A program made the translations under genes and the position numbers. Shown piece by piece: positions 1 through 6,873 of a stretch of DNA of 10,754 bases (its first letter is position 1; each line of letters starts with the position of its first letter). A model generated the notes under the pieces. The model made no database searches. It saw only the letters and a list, made by a program, of their open reading frames with translations, and was not told the origin of the DNA. The stretch is from Thiomonas sp. (GTDB lineage: Bacteria > Pseudomonadota > Gammaproteobacteria > Burkholderiales > Burkholderiaceae_C), in the NCBI GenBank assembly GCA_027451915.1, contig DAIDHU010000209.1, positions 1 to 10,754 on the forward strand, read 5' to 3'.

Positions 1-1
1 T

Positions 2-775
2 TACAACGCCCACCTGGCCGCTTACCCCGACGTCGACTGGGAGTCGCTCGCGCGCGGCGTGGTGGAGCGCCAGCTGGGCCTGCGTTTCAACCCCTACACC
101 ATCCAGATCGAGCCCCACGACTGCATGGCCGAGATGTTCGACGCCGTGGCGCGGCTGAACACGGTGCTGATCGACCTCAATCGCGACCTCTGGGGCTATA
201 TCTCCCTGGGCTACTTCCGCCAGCGCACGAAGGCCGGGGAAATCGGCTCCTCGACCATGCCGCACAAGGTCAACCCCATCGACTTCGAGAATTCCGAGGG
301 CAACCTGGGAATCGCCAACGCGCTGCTGCGGCACCTGAGCGACAAGCTGCCCATCTCGCGTTTCCAGCGCGACCTCACCGACTCCACCGTGCTGCGCAAC
401 ATGGGCGTGGCCCTGGGCCACGGCCTGCTGGCCTACGACAGCCTGCAGCGCGGGCTCGACAAGCTCGAGCCCGACCTGCCCCGGCTCGCGCAGGACCTGG
501 AAGCCGCCTGGGAGGTGCTGGCCGAACCCGTTCAGACGGTCATGCGCAGGCACGGGCTTCCCAATCCCTACGAGCAGCTCAAGGAACTCACCCGCGGCAA
601 GGCCATCACCCGTGACATCCTGCGGCAGTTCATCGCCGGCCTGCCATTGCCCCTGGCCGAGCGCGAGCGCCTGCTGGAGCTCAGCCCGGGCAGCTACACG
701 GGCAAGGCGGCCGAGCTGGCTCGCCGCATCGGCGGCGCGCAAGACGGGCCCGGCTCGCCCGGCGCCGACGCATGA
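2..775 (+). CDS. purB: Adenylosuccinate lyase, C-terminal part (5' end outside window)
   Basis: This enzyme cleaves adenylosuccinate to AMP and fumarate, and SAICAR to AICAR and fumarate, in cytosolic purine synthesis. The reading frame is open from base 2 and gives 257 residues, about the C-terminal 55% of a lyase of roughly 456 residues. The fumarase/aspartase superfamily signature is intact at 245-277 (GSSTMPHKVNP), including the loop serine that acts as the catalytic base in this family. It is preceded by the stretch NPYTIQIEPHD (around 89-121), typical of the PurB type found in gammaproteobacteria and betaproteobacteria. The frame then runs through the C-terminal helical region to a TGA stop at 773-775 with no disruption. 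The next gene starts 28 bp downstream on the same strand and may be co-transcribed. The start codon and N-terminal catalytic histidine region lie outside the window. Confidence 0.96.
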   Translation, partial: YNAHLAAYPDVDWESLARGVVERQLGLRFNPYTIQIEPHDCMAEMFDAVARLNTVLIDLNRDLWGYISLGYFRQRTKAGEIGSSTMPHKVNPIDFENSEGNLGIANALLRHLSDKLPISRFQRDLTDSTVLRNMGVALGHGLLAYDSLQRGLDKLEPDLPRLAQDLEAAWEVLAEPVQTVMRRHGLPNPYEQLKELTRGKAITRDILRQFIAGLPLPLAERERLLELSPGSYTGKAAELARRIGGAQDGPGSPGADA

Positions 776-803
776 CCCCCCTCACTCCAGCCTGGAGACG
801 ACC

Positions 804-1166
804 ATGACCAAACTCGTGGTGAAGTGGCTGCTGTCGGCCACCGCGCTGATGGCGGTGGCCTACCTGTACAGCGGGGTGGTGCTGTCGGGCTTCGTGGCCG
901 CCCTGTGGGCTTCGCTGATCATCGGCCTGCTCAACAGCCTGGTGCGCCCGGTGCTGCTGCTGCTGACCCTGCCGATCACCGTGCTCACGCTGGGCCTGTT
1001 CTTTTTTGTCATCAACGCGGCGATGTTCTACGCCGCCTCGGGCCTGAGCGCGGGCTTCGAGGTGCGCGACTTCGGCGCGGCGCTGATCGGCTCCCTGCTG
1101 TACAGCGTGGCCGGGCTGATCATCGACTCAGCGCTCGAGGGTCTGTTCCAGAGCGGCCGTCGCTGA
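804..1166 (+). CDS. Phage holin family 4 / YvlD-like small membrane protein
   Basis: This 120-residue protein is almost entirely hydrophobic, with about four membrane segments (near residues 4-23, 29-43, 50-78 and 91-110) separated by very short loops. The NSLVRP motif at residues 44-49, between the second and third helices, matches the phage_holin_4_2 (YvlD) family. Despite the name, most such proteins are chromosomal inner-membrane proteins of unknown role, and nothing here suggests phage lysis. The ATG at 804 was chosen because GGAG at 794-797 lies six bases upstream and the protein begins directly with a basic residue and a membrane helix. Longer in-frame starts would sit inside purB. The gene follows purB by 28 bp. 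Its last 39 bp overlap the 3' end of the opposite-strand htpX-like gene. Family assignment is fairly firm; function is unknown. Confidence 0.88.
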   Translation: MTKLVVKWLLSATALMAVAYLYSGVVLSGFVAALWASLIIGLLNSLVRPVLLLLTLPITVLTLGLFFFVINAAMFYAASGLSAGFEVRDFGAALIGSLLYSVAGLIIDSALEGLFQSGRR

Positions 1167-2027
1167 GGCCGTCGCCGGGGCCTTCGCGCCACGCGCCGCC
1201 CGCGCCAGGTCGCGCAGCGCGCGCAGGCGTGCGCTGCGTGGAGGATGGGTGCGGAACAGGCGCAGCATGCCGCGGCCGCCCAGGGGCTCGTCGAACATCA
1301 TCTGGGCACCGGCCGGGTAGCGCGCCGCCAGCGCGAACACGCCGGGCGCGTCGGCACGCCGGCGCAGTTGCCGCAGCGCCCGTGCCATGGCCTCGGGGTC
1401 CTCGCACAGGCGAGCGCCCAGGCAGTCCGCAGCGAGCTCCTTGCGCGCCGATCCCCCCATGTGCACCAGCAGGGCCACGAGCGGCGCCAGCAGCAGCCAA
1501 AGTGGCGCCGCCCACGGCCAGCCCGACGCCGTCTCCTCGGAAACCTGGGCGAGGCCCGCCTGGGCCGCGGCCGCGAGCACTCCGCCTGCCGCCGCCGCCA
1601 GGCTGGCCGGCAGCATGTCCCCGCGCAGGACATGGGCGAACTCGTGCGCCAGCACGGCCCGCAGCTCGCGTTCGTCCAGCAAGTGAAGAATGCCGCTGGT
1701 CAGCACCAGACAGGCGCGCCGCGCATGGCATCCGGTGACGAAGGCATTGGGAGCCGATTCATCCAGCAGGTACACCCGCGGCACCGGCAGCTCGGCGCGC
1801 TGCGCAAGTTCGCGCACCATGGCCAGCAGGTGCGGCGCGTCCCGTGCATCGACTTCGCGTGCGCGGTACAGGCGCAGTACCACGGGCGCGCAATAGCGAC
1901 AGGCCGCGACAGCGGCCAGCAGCGCCAGCGCGGCGCCCGGCATCCAACCGCCGAGCCACCGGCCGAGCAGGGCTGCCGGCAATGCCGCCACGCCCAGCAA
2001 CGCCAACGTGCGCAGCAGGTTCGACAT
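1128..2027 (-). CDS. htpX: HtpX-like M48 family membrane zinc metalloprotease
   Basis: This is a 299-residue protein of the M48B (HtpX) type, an inner-membrane protease that degrades damaged or misassembled membrane proteins. Two hydrophobic helices open the protein (about residues 5-20 and 30-49). NAFVTG follows at 94-99, the zinc-binding HEFAH at 128-132, a further hydrophobic segment at about 172-190, and the third zinc ligand in KELAAD (Glu197). THPP near the C-terminus is also typical of HtpX. I chose the ATG at 2025-2027, with a weak GGA eight bases upstream. An in-frame GTG at 2064-2066 would add 13 residues but lacks a ribosome-binding site. The gene lies 97 bp after fmt on the same strand and is likely in the def-fmt transcript. 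The 3' end runs 39 bp into the convergent YvlD-like gene. The family is clear; orthology to HtpX itself is likely but not proven. Confidence 0.87.
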   Translation of the reverse strand: MSNLLRTLALLGVAALPAALLGRWLGGWMPGAALALLAAVAACRYCAPVVLRLYRAREVDARDAPHLLAMVRELAQRAELPVPRVYLLDESAPNAFVTGCHARRACLVLTSGILHLLDERELRAVLAHEFAHVLRGDMLPASLAAAAGGVLAAAAQAGLAQVSEETASGWPWAAPLWLLLAPLVALLVHMGGSARKELAADCLGARLCEDPEAMARALRQLRRRADAPGVFALAARYPAGAQMMFDEPLGGRGMLRLFRTHPPRSARLRALRDLARAARGAKAPATASATAALEQTLER

Positions 2028-2080
2028 GCGCGGGATCCAGGCTTGATGAATTACCTTTTGAAACACAGGTAACGCATGCT

Positions 2081-2109
2081 AGCGTATCCAGGCGGTGCGC
2101 GCCACCCAA
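2081..2109 (-). promoter_or_regulatory. Weak candidate sigma70 promoter ahead of htpX
   Basis: Read on the minus strand there is TTGGGT (2104-2109), a 17-base spacer, then TACGCT (2081-2086). An overlapping alternative -10 is TAGCAT (2076-2081). Either would start transcription about 30-50 bases upstream of the chosen htpX ATG. Matches to consensus are modest (about half the positions), so this is only a hint that htpX can be transcribed independently of def-fmt. Confidence 0.22.
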
Positions 2110-2124
2110 GGGCTTGCAGGGCTC

Positions 2125-3153
2125 CTAGGCTGCCGCGGGTGCCTCGCAGGCGAAGCGGTCCCCGACCTGCAGCGGCAGGCCACGCAGCAGCGCGGCAGCG
2201 TCGACCGGGGTGCCGCCGGCACGCTGCAGGCGGGTCAGCACCAGCGAGCCTTCCCCGCAGGCGATCTCGATGCCCGCGGCGTCGGCGCGCAGGACCTGGC
2301 CCGGCGCGGCGCCCGCGCCGCCGCGGCCCAGGCGGGCGGCATGGACCTTGAGCTGCGCATCGCCCACGCGGGTACGCGTGCCGGGCTGCGGCTCGAAGGC
2401 CCGGATGCGCCGCTCCAGCTCGACCGCTGGGCGTCGGTAATCCAGCCAGGCCTCGGCCTTGTCGATCTTGGCCGCGTAGGTGGCGCCGTCATTGGGCTGC
2501 GCGGTGGGCTCGGCCACTCCCTGCTGCAGGTCGAGCAGGACCTGCAGCAGCAGCCGGGCACCGAGCTCGGCCAGGCGATCGTGCAGCGTGGCCGCGGTGT
2601 CCTCCGCGAGGATGGGGGTTTCCTCCATGCGATAGACCGGCCCCGTGTCCAGCCCGGCCTCCATGTGCATGATGCTGACCCCCGACAGCGCATCGCCCGC
2701 CTCGATGGCGCGCTGGATCGGCGCCGCTCCGCGCCAGCGCGGCAGCAGCGAGGCATGGATGTTCAGGCAGCCCAGGCGCGGCAGATCCAGCACCCACTGG
2801 GGCAGCAACAGGCCGTAGGCCACCACCACGAGCATGTCCGGCGCGGCGCGGCGCAGGGCCTCGCGCGCCTGCCTGGCATCATCGGGGAAGCGGCCGTCCA
2901 GGCGCAGGCCGCGGGGTTGTTCCAGCGCCAGCGCCTGCTCCAGGGCCACGCGCTTGACCGCGCTGGCCTGCGGGTGCAGGCCCCGGCCGGCCGGGCGATC
3001 GGGCTGGGTCAGCACCAGCGGGACCTCGTAGCCGGCCCGCAGCAGGGCGCGAAGCGCCAGCGCGGCGAATTCCGGGGTGCCGGCACAGGCCACGCGCAGC
3101 CCGCCCGACCCCGCGGCGCCCGTCTCCCGCGCTAGGGCAGCGGTCTCGGCCAC
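2125..3153 (-). CDS. fmt: Methionyl-tRNA formyltransferase
   Basis: Fmt transfers a formyl group from 10-formyl-tetrahydrofolate to initiator Met-tRNA in the cytosol. The N-terminal formyltransferase fold shows AGTPEF (residues 24-29 from the GTG), then TQPDRPAGRG. The catalytic Asn131 and His133 sit in the NIH motif, SLLPRWRG is at 135-142, and Asp169 is in GLDTGP. The 36-residue His-to-Asp spacing equals that of the E. coli enzyme. The C-terminal tRNA-binding domain follows. There is no ATG at the expected start. The GTG at 3151-3153, four bases after the def stop, gives 342 residues with about 18 extra at the N-terminus. A CTG at 3097-3099 would align exactly with the usual family start and give 324 residues. 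Coupling to def translation is likely. The function is certain; the start is not. Confidence 0.94.
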   Translation of the reverse strand: MAETAALARETGAAGSGGLRVACAGTPEFAALALRALLRAGYEVPLVLTQPDRPAGRGLHPQASAVKRVALEQALALEQPRGLRLDGRFPDDARQAREALRRAAPDMLVVVAYGLLLPQWVLDLPRLGCLNIHASLLPRWRGAAPIQRAIEAGDALSGVSIMHMEAGLDTGPVYRMEETPILAEDTAATLHDRLAELGARLLLQVLLDLQQGVAEPTAQPNDGATYAAKIDKAEAWLDYRRPAVELERRIRAFEPQPGTRTRVGDAQLKVHAARLGRGGAGAAPGQVLRADAAGIEIACGEGSLVLTRLQRAGGTPVDAAALLRGLPLQVGDRFACEAPAAA

Positions 3154-3157
3154 GGCC

Positions 3158-3670
3158 TCACGCCGCCTCGGTCTCGCGCTGTCGCTTGCGCATGCGCACC
3201 TTGATGCGATTGCGCTTGAGCGCGGAAAGGTAGTCGACGAACACCTTGCCTTCGAGATGGTCCATTTCGTGCTGCACGCAGACCGCCAGCAGGCCGTCGG
3301 CGTCGATCTCGAAGGTCTCGCCGCGGGCATCCAGGGCGCGCACGCGGATCTGGTCCGGACGGGTCACCTTGTCATAGATGCCGGGCAGGGACAGGCAACC
3401 CTCCTCCCATTCCTTGCAGTCGGTGCTGCGCTCGACGATCTGCGGATTGATCAGCACCATCGGCTGGTCGCGCTGCTCGGAGGTGTCGACGACGATGATG
3501 CGTTCGTGGATATCCACCTGCGTGGCCGCCAGGCCCACGCCCTTGGCCGCGTACATGGTCTCGAACATGTCGGCCACGATGGCGCGCACGCGATCGTCGA
3601 CCTGGGCCACCGGCTTGGCCACCGTGTGCAGCCGGGGATCGGGATATTGGAGGATGTTCAGCAAGGCCAT
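3158..3670 (-). CDS. def: Peptide deformylase
   Basis: Def removes the N-formyl group from nascent proteins at the ribosome. The 170-residue product has all three diagnostic motifs: GVGLAATQ (residues 44-51), EGCLS (90-94, with metal ligand Cys92) and HEMDH (134-138, two metal-binding histidines and the catalytic glutamate). Length and motif spacing match the iron-type class I enzyme. The start at 3668-3670 is supported by GGAG six bases upstream and by the family-typical N-terminus MALLNILQYPDPRL; the frame stays open for 21 more residues upstream but without family similarity. The C-terminal tail is strongly basic (RMRKRQRETEAA). fmt follows after a four-base gap, so the two genes that add and remove the formyl group are expressed together. 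Confidence 0.97.
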   Translation of the reverse strand: MALLNILQYPDPRLHTVAKPVAQVDDRVRAIVADMFETMYAAKGVGLAATQVDIHERIIVVDTSEQRDQPMVLINPQIVERSTDCKEWEEGCLSLPGIYDKVTRPDQIRVRALDARGETFEIDADGLLAVCVQHEMDHLEGKVFVDYLSALKRNRIKVRMRKRQRETEAA

Positions 3671-3762
3671 GGCGGGCTCCGATGCATCGAATGCCATGCA
3701 CCGTCCCCTGTCCGGGGCGCGGCATTCATGCAACTTCGCGTGGGGTCAATCTGGGGTTTTGA

Positions 3763-3792
3763 TTGCGACGGGCGCGGATTTATGGAGACAAT
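3763..3792 (+). promoter_or_regulatory. Candidate sigma70 promoter for the lysM-dprA block
   Basis: TTGCGA (3763-3768) and GACAAT (3787-3792) are separated by 18 bases; each matches the sigma70 consensus at four of six positions, and the local sequence is more AT-rich than its surroundings. Transcription would begin near 3799, leaving a leader of about 220 bases before the LysM ATG at 4020. A second possible -10, TATTGT at 3995-4000, would give a very short leader but has no -35 partner. Confidence 0.35.
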
Positions 3793-3840
3793 GTAACAAG
3801 CATTCGAGGTTTTGCCTGCCGGAAAAGTTCCCGTCGGTCC

Positions 3841-3871
3841 GCGATCGGGGTGCCGCGGCCGACCCGGTCGC
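3841..3871 (+). other. Inverted repeat able to form a 9-bp hairpin in the lysM leader
   Basis: GCGATCGGG (3841-3849) pairs with CCCGGTCGC (3863-3871) through nine base pairs, one of them G-U, around a 13-base loop. No run of T follows, so it is not a classical intrinsic terminator. If the candidate promoter upstream is real, this hairpin lies in the untranslated leader of the LysM gene. GC-rich sequence forms such stems easily, so function is uncertain. Confidence 0.4.
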
Positions 3872-4019
3872 TCCGGGGCGATGCCTCCCGCAGTTTCCAA
3901 GGTGGGGGCGCGCGGCCGAAGTGCAAGTACGTGCACCGGGATCCCGGACCGCGGGCATGCCGCGGCGCCGAACGGAAAATCCTTTCCACACCTGTATTGT
4001 CTTTCTTGGGGGCCCCTTC

Positions 4020-5174
4020 ATGCAACGCAAGCTCTATGGCCGCGCCGGCGCGCTCGGACTGCTGTTCTGGCTGGGCCTGGCCGCGGCGCAGGCCGCCGGC
4101 TCCGAGGCGCCCCCGCTGAACGGGCTGCCCGACTACCCGGTGCCGGCCCAGCAGCGCGAACGGGCCGAGACCGCCGCCCACCATGGCGTGCCGGTCAGCG
4201 AGCTGGCCGCGGGCGCGCCTTCGCGCTATGAAGTGCGCAAGGGTGACACGCTGTGGCGCATCGCCGGCCTGTACCTGAAAAAACCCTGGAACTGGCCCGA
4301 CCTGTGGGGCATGAACCTGGAACGCATCCGCAATCCGCACTGGATCTTCCCCGGCCAGGTGCTGGTGCTGACCATCGTCAACGGTCGGGCCACCCTCACG
4401 CTGGAAGGCCAGGGCTCGATTCCGACCGTTCGCGTGGAACCGGGCGTGCAGTACGAGCCGCTGCCCCCGTCGGGCATCCCGACCATCGATCCCGAGCTGA
4501 TCGGCCCCTACCTGACCCGTCCGCTGCTGGTCGAGCCCTCGGCCCTGGCCTTGTCGCCGCGCATTGTCGCGCTCAGCCCCGGCCACGTGATGCTTGCGCC
4601 CCACGAGCTGGCCTACGTGCGCGGCCCGGTGGGCAAGACCACGCGCTTCGACGTCTACCGTCCGGCGCGCGCCTTGCGCAACCCCCACACGCACAAGATC
4701 ATCGCCTACGAGTCCGACTACGTGGGCACGGTGGAGGTCGTGCGCGGGCCGCAGGGCAAGGACGGCGTGGCCACCGTGCGCGCCACCGCCATGGCACGCG
4801 AAATGGTGGTGGGTGACCGGCTGATCGCGCAACCCCCGCGCCAGTACCTGGACTTCAACCCCCATGCGCCCGGTCAGCCGGTGCAGGCGGACATCATCTC
4901 CATCTACGGCGACATGCAGATGGCGGGCAAGAACAGCGTGGTGGCCATCGATGCCGGCACCGCCGAGGGGCTCGACCGCGGCACCGTGCTGGCCATCCAG
5001 AAGGCCCCGCGTGAAGTCGAGGACACCACGGTGAAGGGCGACCCGCCGATCGAGATCCCGGCCCGCCGCGTGGGCTTGCTGATGGTGTTTCGCACCTTCC
5101 GGCATGTCAGCTTCGGCCTGGTGCTGCGCGCGGACACCGAGATCGAGGTGCCCGACCACGTCATCCAGCCCTGA
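4020..5174 (+). CDS. Exported LysM peptidoglycan-binding domain protein
   Basis: The 384-residue product starts with a signal peptide: basic QRK near the N-terminus, a hydrophobic core at about residues 9-22, and AQA as a likely signal peptidase I site near residue 25. A single LysM domain spans about residues 69-118, from RYEVRKGDTLWRIA through NPHWIFPGQVLVL, and should bind glycan strands of peptidoglycan in the periplasm. The remaining 260 or so residues carry no motif I recognise and show no catalytic residues of a known hydrolase. LysM proteins of this layout are commonly found directly before dprA in Burkholderiales. The ATG at 4020 begins a proper signal peptide, with a G-rich stretch (4008-4012) just upstream. 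dprA follows after six bases, so the genes are probably co-transcribed. A structural or accessory cell-wall role is inferred; the exact function is unknown. Confidence 0.9.
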   Translation: MQRKLYGRAGALGLLFWLGLAAAQAAGSEAPPLNGLPDYPVPAQQRERAETAAHHGVPVSELAAGAPSRYEVRKGDTLWRIAGLYLKKPWNWPDLWGMNLERIRNPHWIFPGQVLVLTIVNGRATLTLEGQGSIPTVRVEPGVQYEPLPPSGIPTIDPELIGPYLTRPLLVEPSALALSPRIVALSPGHVMLAPHELAYVRGPVGKTTRFDVYRPARALRNPHTHKIIAYESDYVGTVEVVRGPQGKDGVATVRATAMAREMVVGDRLIAQPPRQYLDFNPHAPGQPVQADIISIYGDMQMAGKNSVVAIDAGTAEGLDRGTVLAIQKAPREVEDTTVKGDPPIEIPARRVGLLMVFRTFRHVSFGLVLRADTEIEVPDHVIQP

Positions 5175-5180
5175 GCCCGG

Positions 5181-6335
5181 GTGAGCGGCTGGGCAGGCGC
5201 GGCGCCAGGCGGAAACGCCGAGCTGCACTGCTGGCTGCGTCTGGTATACAGCCCGGGCATCGGGCCGCTGGGCGCGCAGCGCCTGCTGCGTGCCTTCGGC
5301 CCTCCGCAGCAGGTCCTGGGCTGCGAGCTGCGACAACTGCGCGAGCTGGTGCCCGAGGCGGCGGCCCGCGCGCTGCTGGAGCCGGCGCCTGCGCCCCTGC
5401 GTGAACTGCTGGCGCGCGCGCCGGACTGGCTGGCCGAGCCCGGTCGGGAGTTGCTGAGCCTGGCCGATGCGCGCTACCCGCGCGCCCTGCTGCACATTCC
5501 CGACCCTCCGCCCCTGTTGTGGTTGCGCGGCGACGCCCGTGTACTGGGCAGGGAGCGCATGCTGGCCATCGTGGGCACGCGCAATCCCAGCGCGCAAGGT
5601 GCGCGGGACGCGCATGATTTCGCCCATGCCCTGGCCCTTTCCGGGGTATGCGTGGTGTCGGGGCTGGCGCGCGGCATCGACGCGCAGGCACACCGCGGAG
5701 CCCTCGGCGCGGGGCCCGCGGGGGCTTCGACCCTGGCGGTGCTGGGCCACGGCTGCGACCGCGTCTACCCGGCGGCACACCGCGAACTGGCGCGCCAAGT
5801 CGCCGCCGCGGGCCTCCTGGTGTCGGAGTTCGCCCTGGGCGCGCCCCCCCTGGCGCCGCATTTCCCCAGGCGCAATCGGATCATCAGCGGACTCTCACGC
5901 GGGGTGCTGGTGGTGGAGGCCGCCCTGCGCTCGGGCTCCCTGATCACCGCCCGCCTGGCCGCCGAGCAGGGGCGCGAGGTCTTCGCCCTGCCGGGATCGA
6001 TTCACAATCCCATGGCGCGCGGCTGCCATCAACTGCTGCGCGATGGCGCGCAACTGGTCGAGCAGCCCGGGGACATCCTGGATCCCCTGGGCTGGACGCA
6101 GGCCCCCGCGCTGCCGGGCGCGCCGCGCATCGGCGCCCCGGCACCCGGGCCGCGGCATCCGGCGCAGCGGGATCTGCTGGAGTGCATGGGCCTCGAACCC
6201 CTGGGCCTGGACGAGTTGCTGGCGCGCAGCGCGCTGCCGCCCGCCGCCGTGCAGGAGAGCCTGCTCGAGCTCGAGCTGCAGGGGCGCCTGGCGCGGCTGC
6301 CCGGGGGGCGCCTGCAGCGCATCGACCCCGTCTGA
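5181..6335 (+). CDS. dprA: DNA-processing protein DprA (Smf)
   Basis: DprA binds incoming single-stranded DNA during natural transformation and loads RecA onto it. The 384-residue protein begins with a SAM/HhH-like region (PGIGPLGAQRLL, about residues 25-36). It continues into the Rossmann-like core with GTRNPS (132-137), SGLARGID (160-167), FPRRNRIIS (228-236) and SGSLITARLAAEQGREVFAL (251-270). It ends with a winged-helix-like DprA_WH domain (about 325-384). Length and domain order are those of a complete betaproteobacterial DprA. Translation starts at a GTG six bases after the LysM stop, with no strong ribosome-binding site, which suggests coupling to the upstream gene. The gene is intact. 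Its presence alone does not prove the organism is competent, because dprA is kept in many species not known to transform. Confidence 0.96.
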   Translation: MSGWAGAAPGGNAELHCWLRLVYSPGIGPLGAQRLLRAFGPPQQVLGCELRQLRELVPEAAARALLEPAPAPLRELLARAPDWLAEPGRELLSLADARYPRALLHIPDPPPLLWLRGDARVLGRERMLAIVGTRNPSAQGARDAHDFAHALALSGVCVVSGLARGIDAQAHRGALGAGPAGASTLAVLGHGCDRVYPAAHRELARQVAAAGLLVSEFALGAPPLAPHFPRRNRIISGLSRGVLVVEAALRSGSLITARLAAEQGREVFALPGSIHNPMARGCHQLLRDGAQLVEQPGDILDPLGWTQAPALPGAPRIGAPAPGPRHPAQRDLLECMGLEPLGLDELLARSALPPAAVQESLLELELQGRLARLPGGRLQRIDPV

Positions 6336-6377
6336 GCGCTGTTTTCCACACGGGGGCCGGCGTGGCGCGCTTATGCA

Positions 6378-6383
6378 TAGAAT
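6378..6383 (+). promoter_or_regulatory. Candidate -10 element ahead of smg
   Basis: TAGAAT lies in a locally AT-rich patch (TTATGCATAGAATG) between dprA and smg and matches TATAAT at five of six positions. Its expected transcription start, about seven bases downstream, coincides with the smg ATG at 6390. No clear -35 box sits 16-18 bases upstream. Confidence 0.4.
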
Positions 6384-6389
6384 GCCCCC

Positions 6390-6848
6390 ATGTTCGACAT
6401 CCTGATGTACGTCTACGAAACCTACTGGCACCCGGAGGCTTGCCCCGAGCCGGGCCAGTTGTCGCGCAAGCTCAGCGCGGCGGGCTTCGAGACCGAGGAA
6501 ATCAGCGACGCGCTGGACTGGTTGCACGGCCTGGACCTCGCGGTGGCGGATCACCGCGTGCTGGTCGCTCCCAGCGATGCCAGCGTGCGCCTGTACGAAC
6601 CCGCCGAACTCGAATGCCTGGGAGTGGACGCGGTCGGCTACCTGAACTTCCTCGAATCCGCCGGGACCATCCAGCCTCACCTGCGCGAGCTGGTGATCGA
6701 GCGCGCGGTGGCCACCGGCATCAAGCAGCTGCCCGTGGAGCAGCTCAAGACCATCGTGCTGATGGTGTTCTGGCGTCTCGACGAGGAGCCGGATGCGCTG
6801 ATTCTCGACGAACTGTTCGTCGAGGCGACCGATCGCGTCGTGCACTGA
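6390..6848 (+). CDS. smg: Smg family protein (DUF494)
   Basis: This is a 152-residue acidic cytosolic protein of the Smg/DUF494 family, whose molecular function is not established. The family is recognised from its N-terminus MFDILMYVYETYWHPEACPE, the segment RKLSAAGFETEEISDALDWL, and a conserved C-terminal part with KTIVLMVFWRLDEEPDALI. It sits directly after dprA, an association conserved in gammaproteobacteria and betaproteobacteria (the smf-smg pair). The start is fixed by the family-typical MFDIL. No Shine-Dalgarno sequence precedes it (GAATGCCCCC lies just before the ATG), and a -10-like box ends only six bases upstream. Length agrees with the family and there is no sign of damage. Confidence 0.93.
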   Translation: MFDILMYVYETYWHPEACPEPGQLSRKLSAAGFETEEISDALDWLHGLDLAVADHRVLVAPSDASVRLYEPAELECLGVDAVGYLNFLESAGTIQPHLRELVIERAVATGIKQLPVEQLKTIVLMVFWRLDEEPDALILDELFVEATDRVVH

Positions 6849-6873
6849 ACGAATCCTTCCGGAAGCCCTTCCC

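Larger units (their letters stand above)
3671..4019. other. Divergent intergenic region between def and the LysM gene
   Basis: These 349 bp separate the minus-strand def operon from the plus-strand lysM-dprA-smg block and must hold promoters for both. No convincing protein-coding frame is present: the open frames here lack start-site signals and recognisable motifs. On the plus strand there is a candidate promoter at 3763-3792 and a hairpin at 3841-3871. A series of short palindromes follows (GTGCA/TGCAC at 3921-3936, CCGGGATCCCGG at 3936-3947, GGCATGCC at 3954-3961). On the minus strand TTGACC (3744-3749) resembles a -35 element for def, but no good -10 box lies at the right distance. Confidence 0.7.

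Noticed and set aside
804..1166. Phage origin for the holin-family protein.
   Set aside because: There are no neighbouring lysis, integrase or structural phage genes. The phage_holin_4_2/YvlD family is commonly chromosomal, and its neighbours here are housekeeping genes.
2095..3135. A 346-codon plus-strand open frame across fmt.
   Set aside because: It is the antisense of fmt, whose catalytic motifs and correct motif spacing are on the minus strand. The plus-strand translation matches nothing.
3841..3871. Intrinsic terminator for a transcript entering the LysM leader.
   Set aside because: The stem is good but no T-tract follows, and no upstream plus-strand gene would need termination there.
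3780..5861. A 693-codon open frame on the minus strand opposite the LysM and dprA genes.
   Set aside because: It has the same His/Gln/Arg/Gly-rich composition without motifs, and it would cover the divergent promoter region and two well-supported genes.
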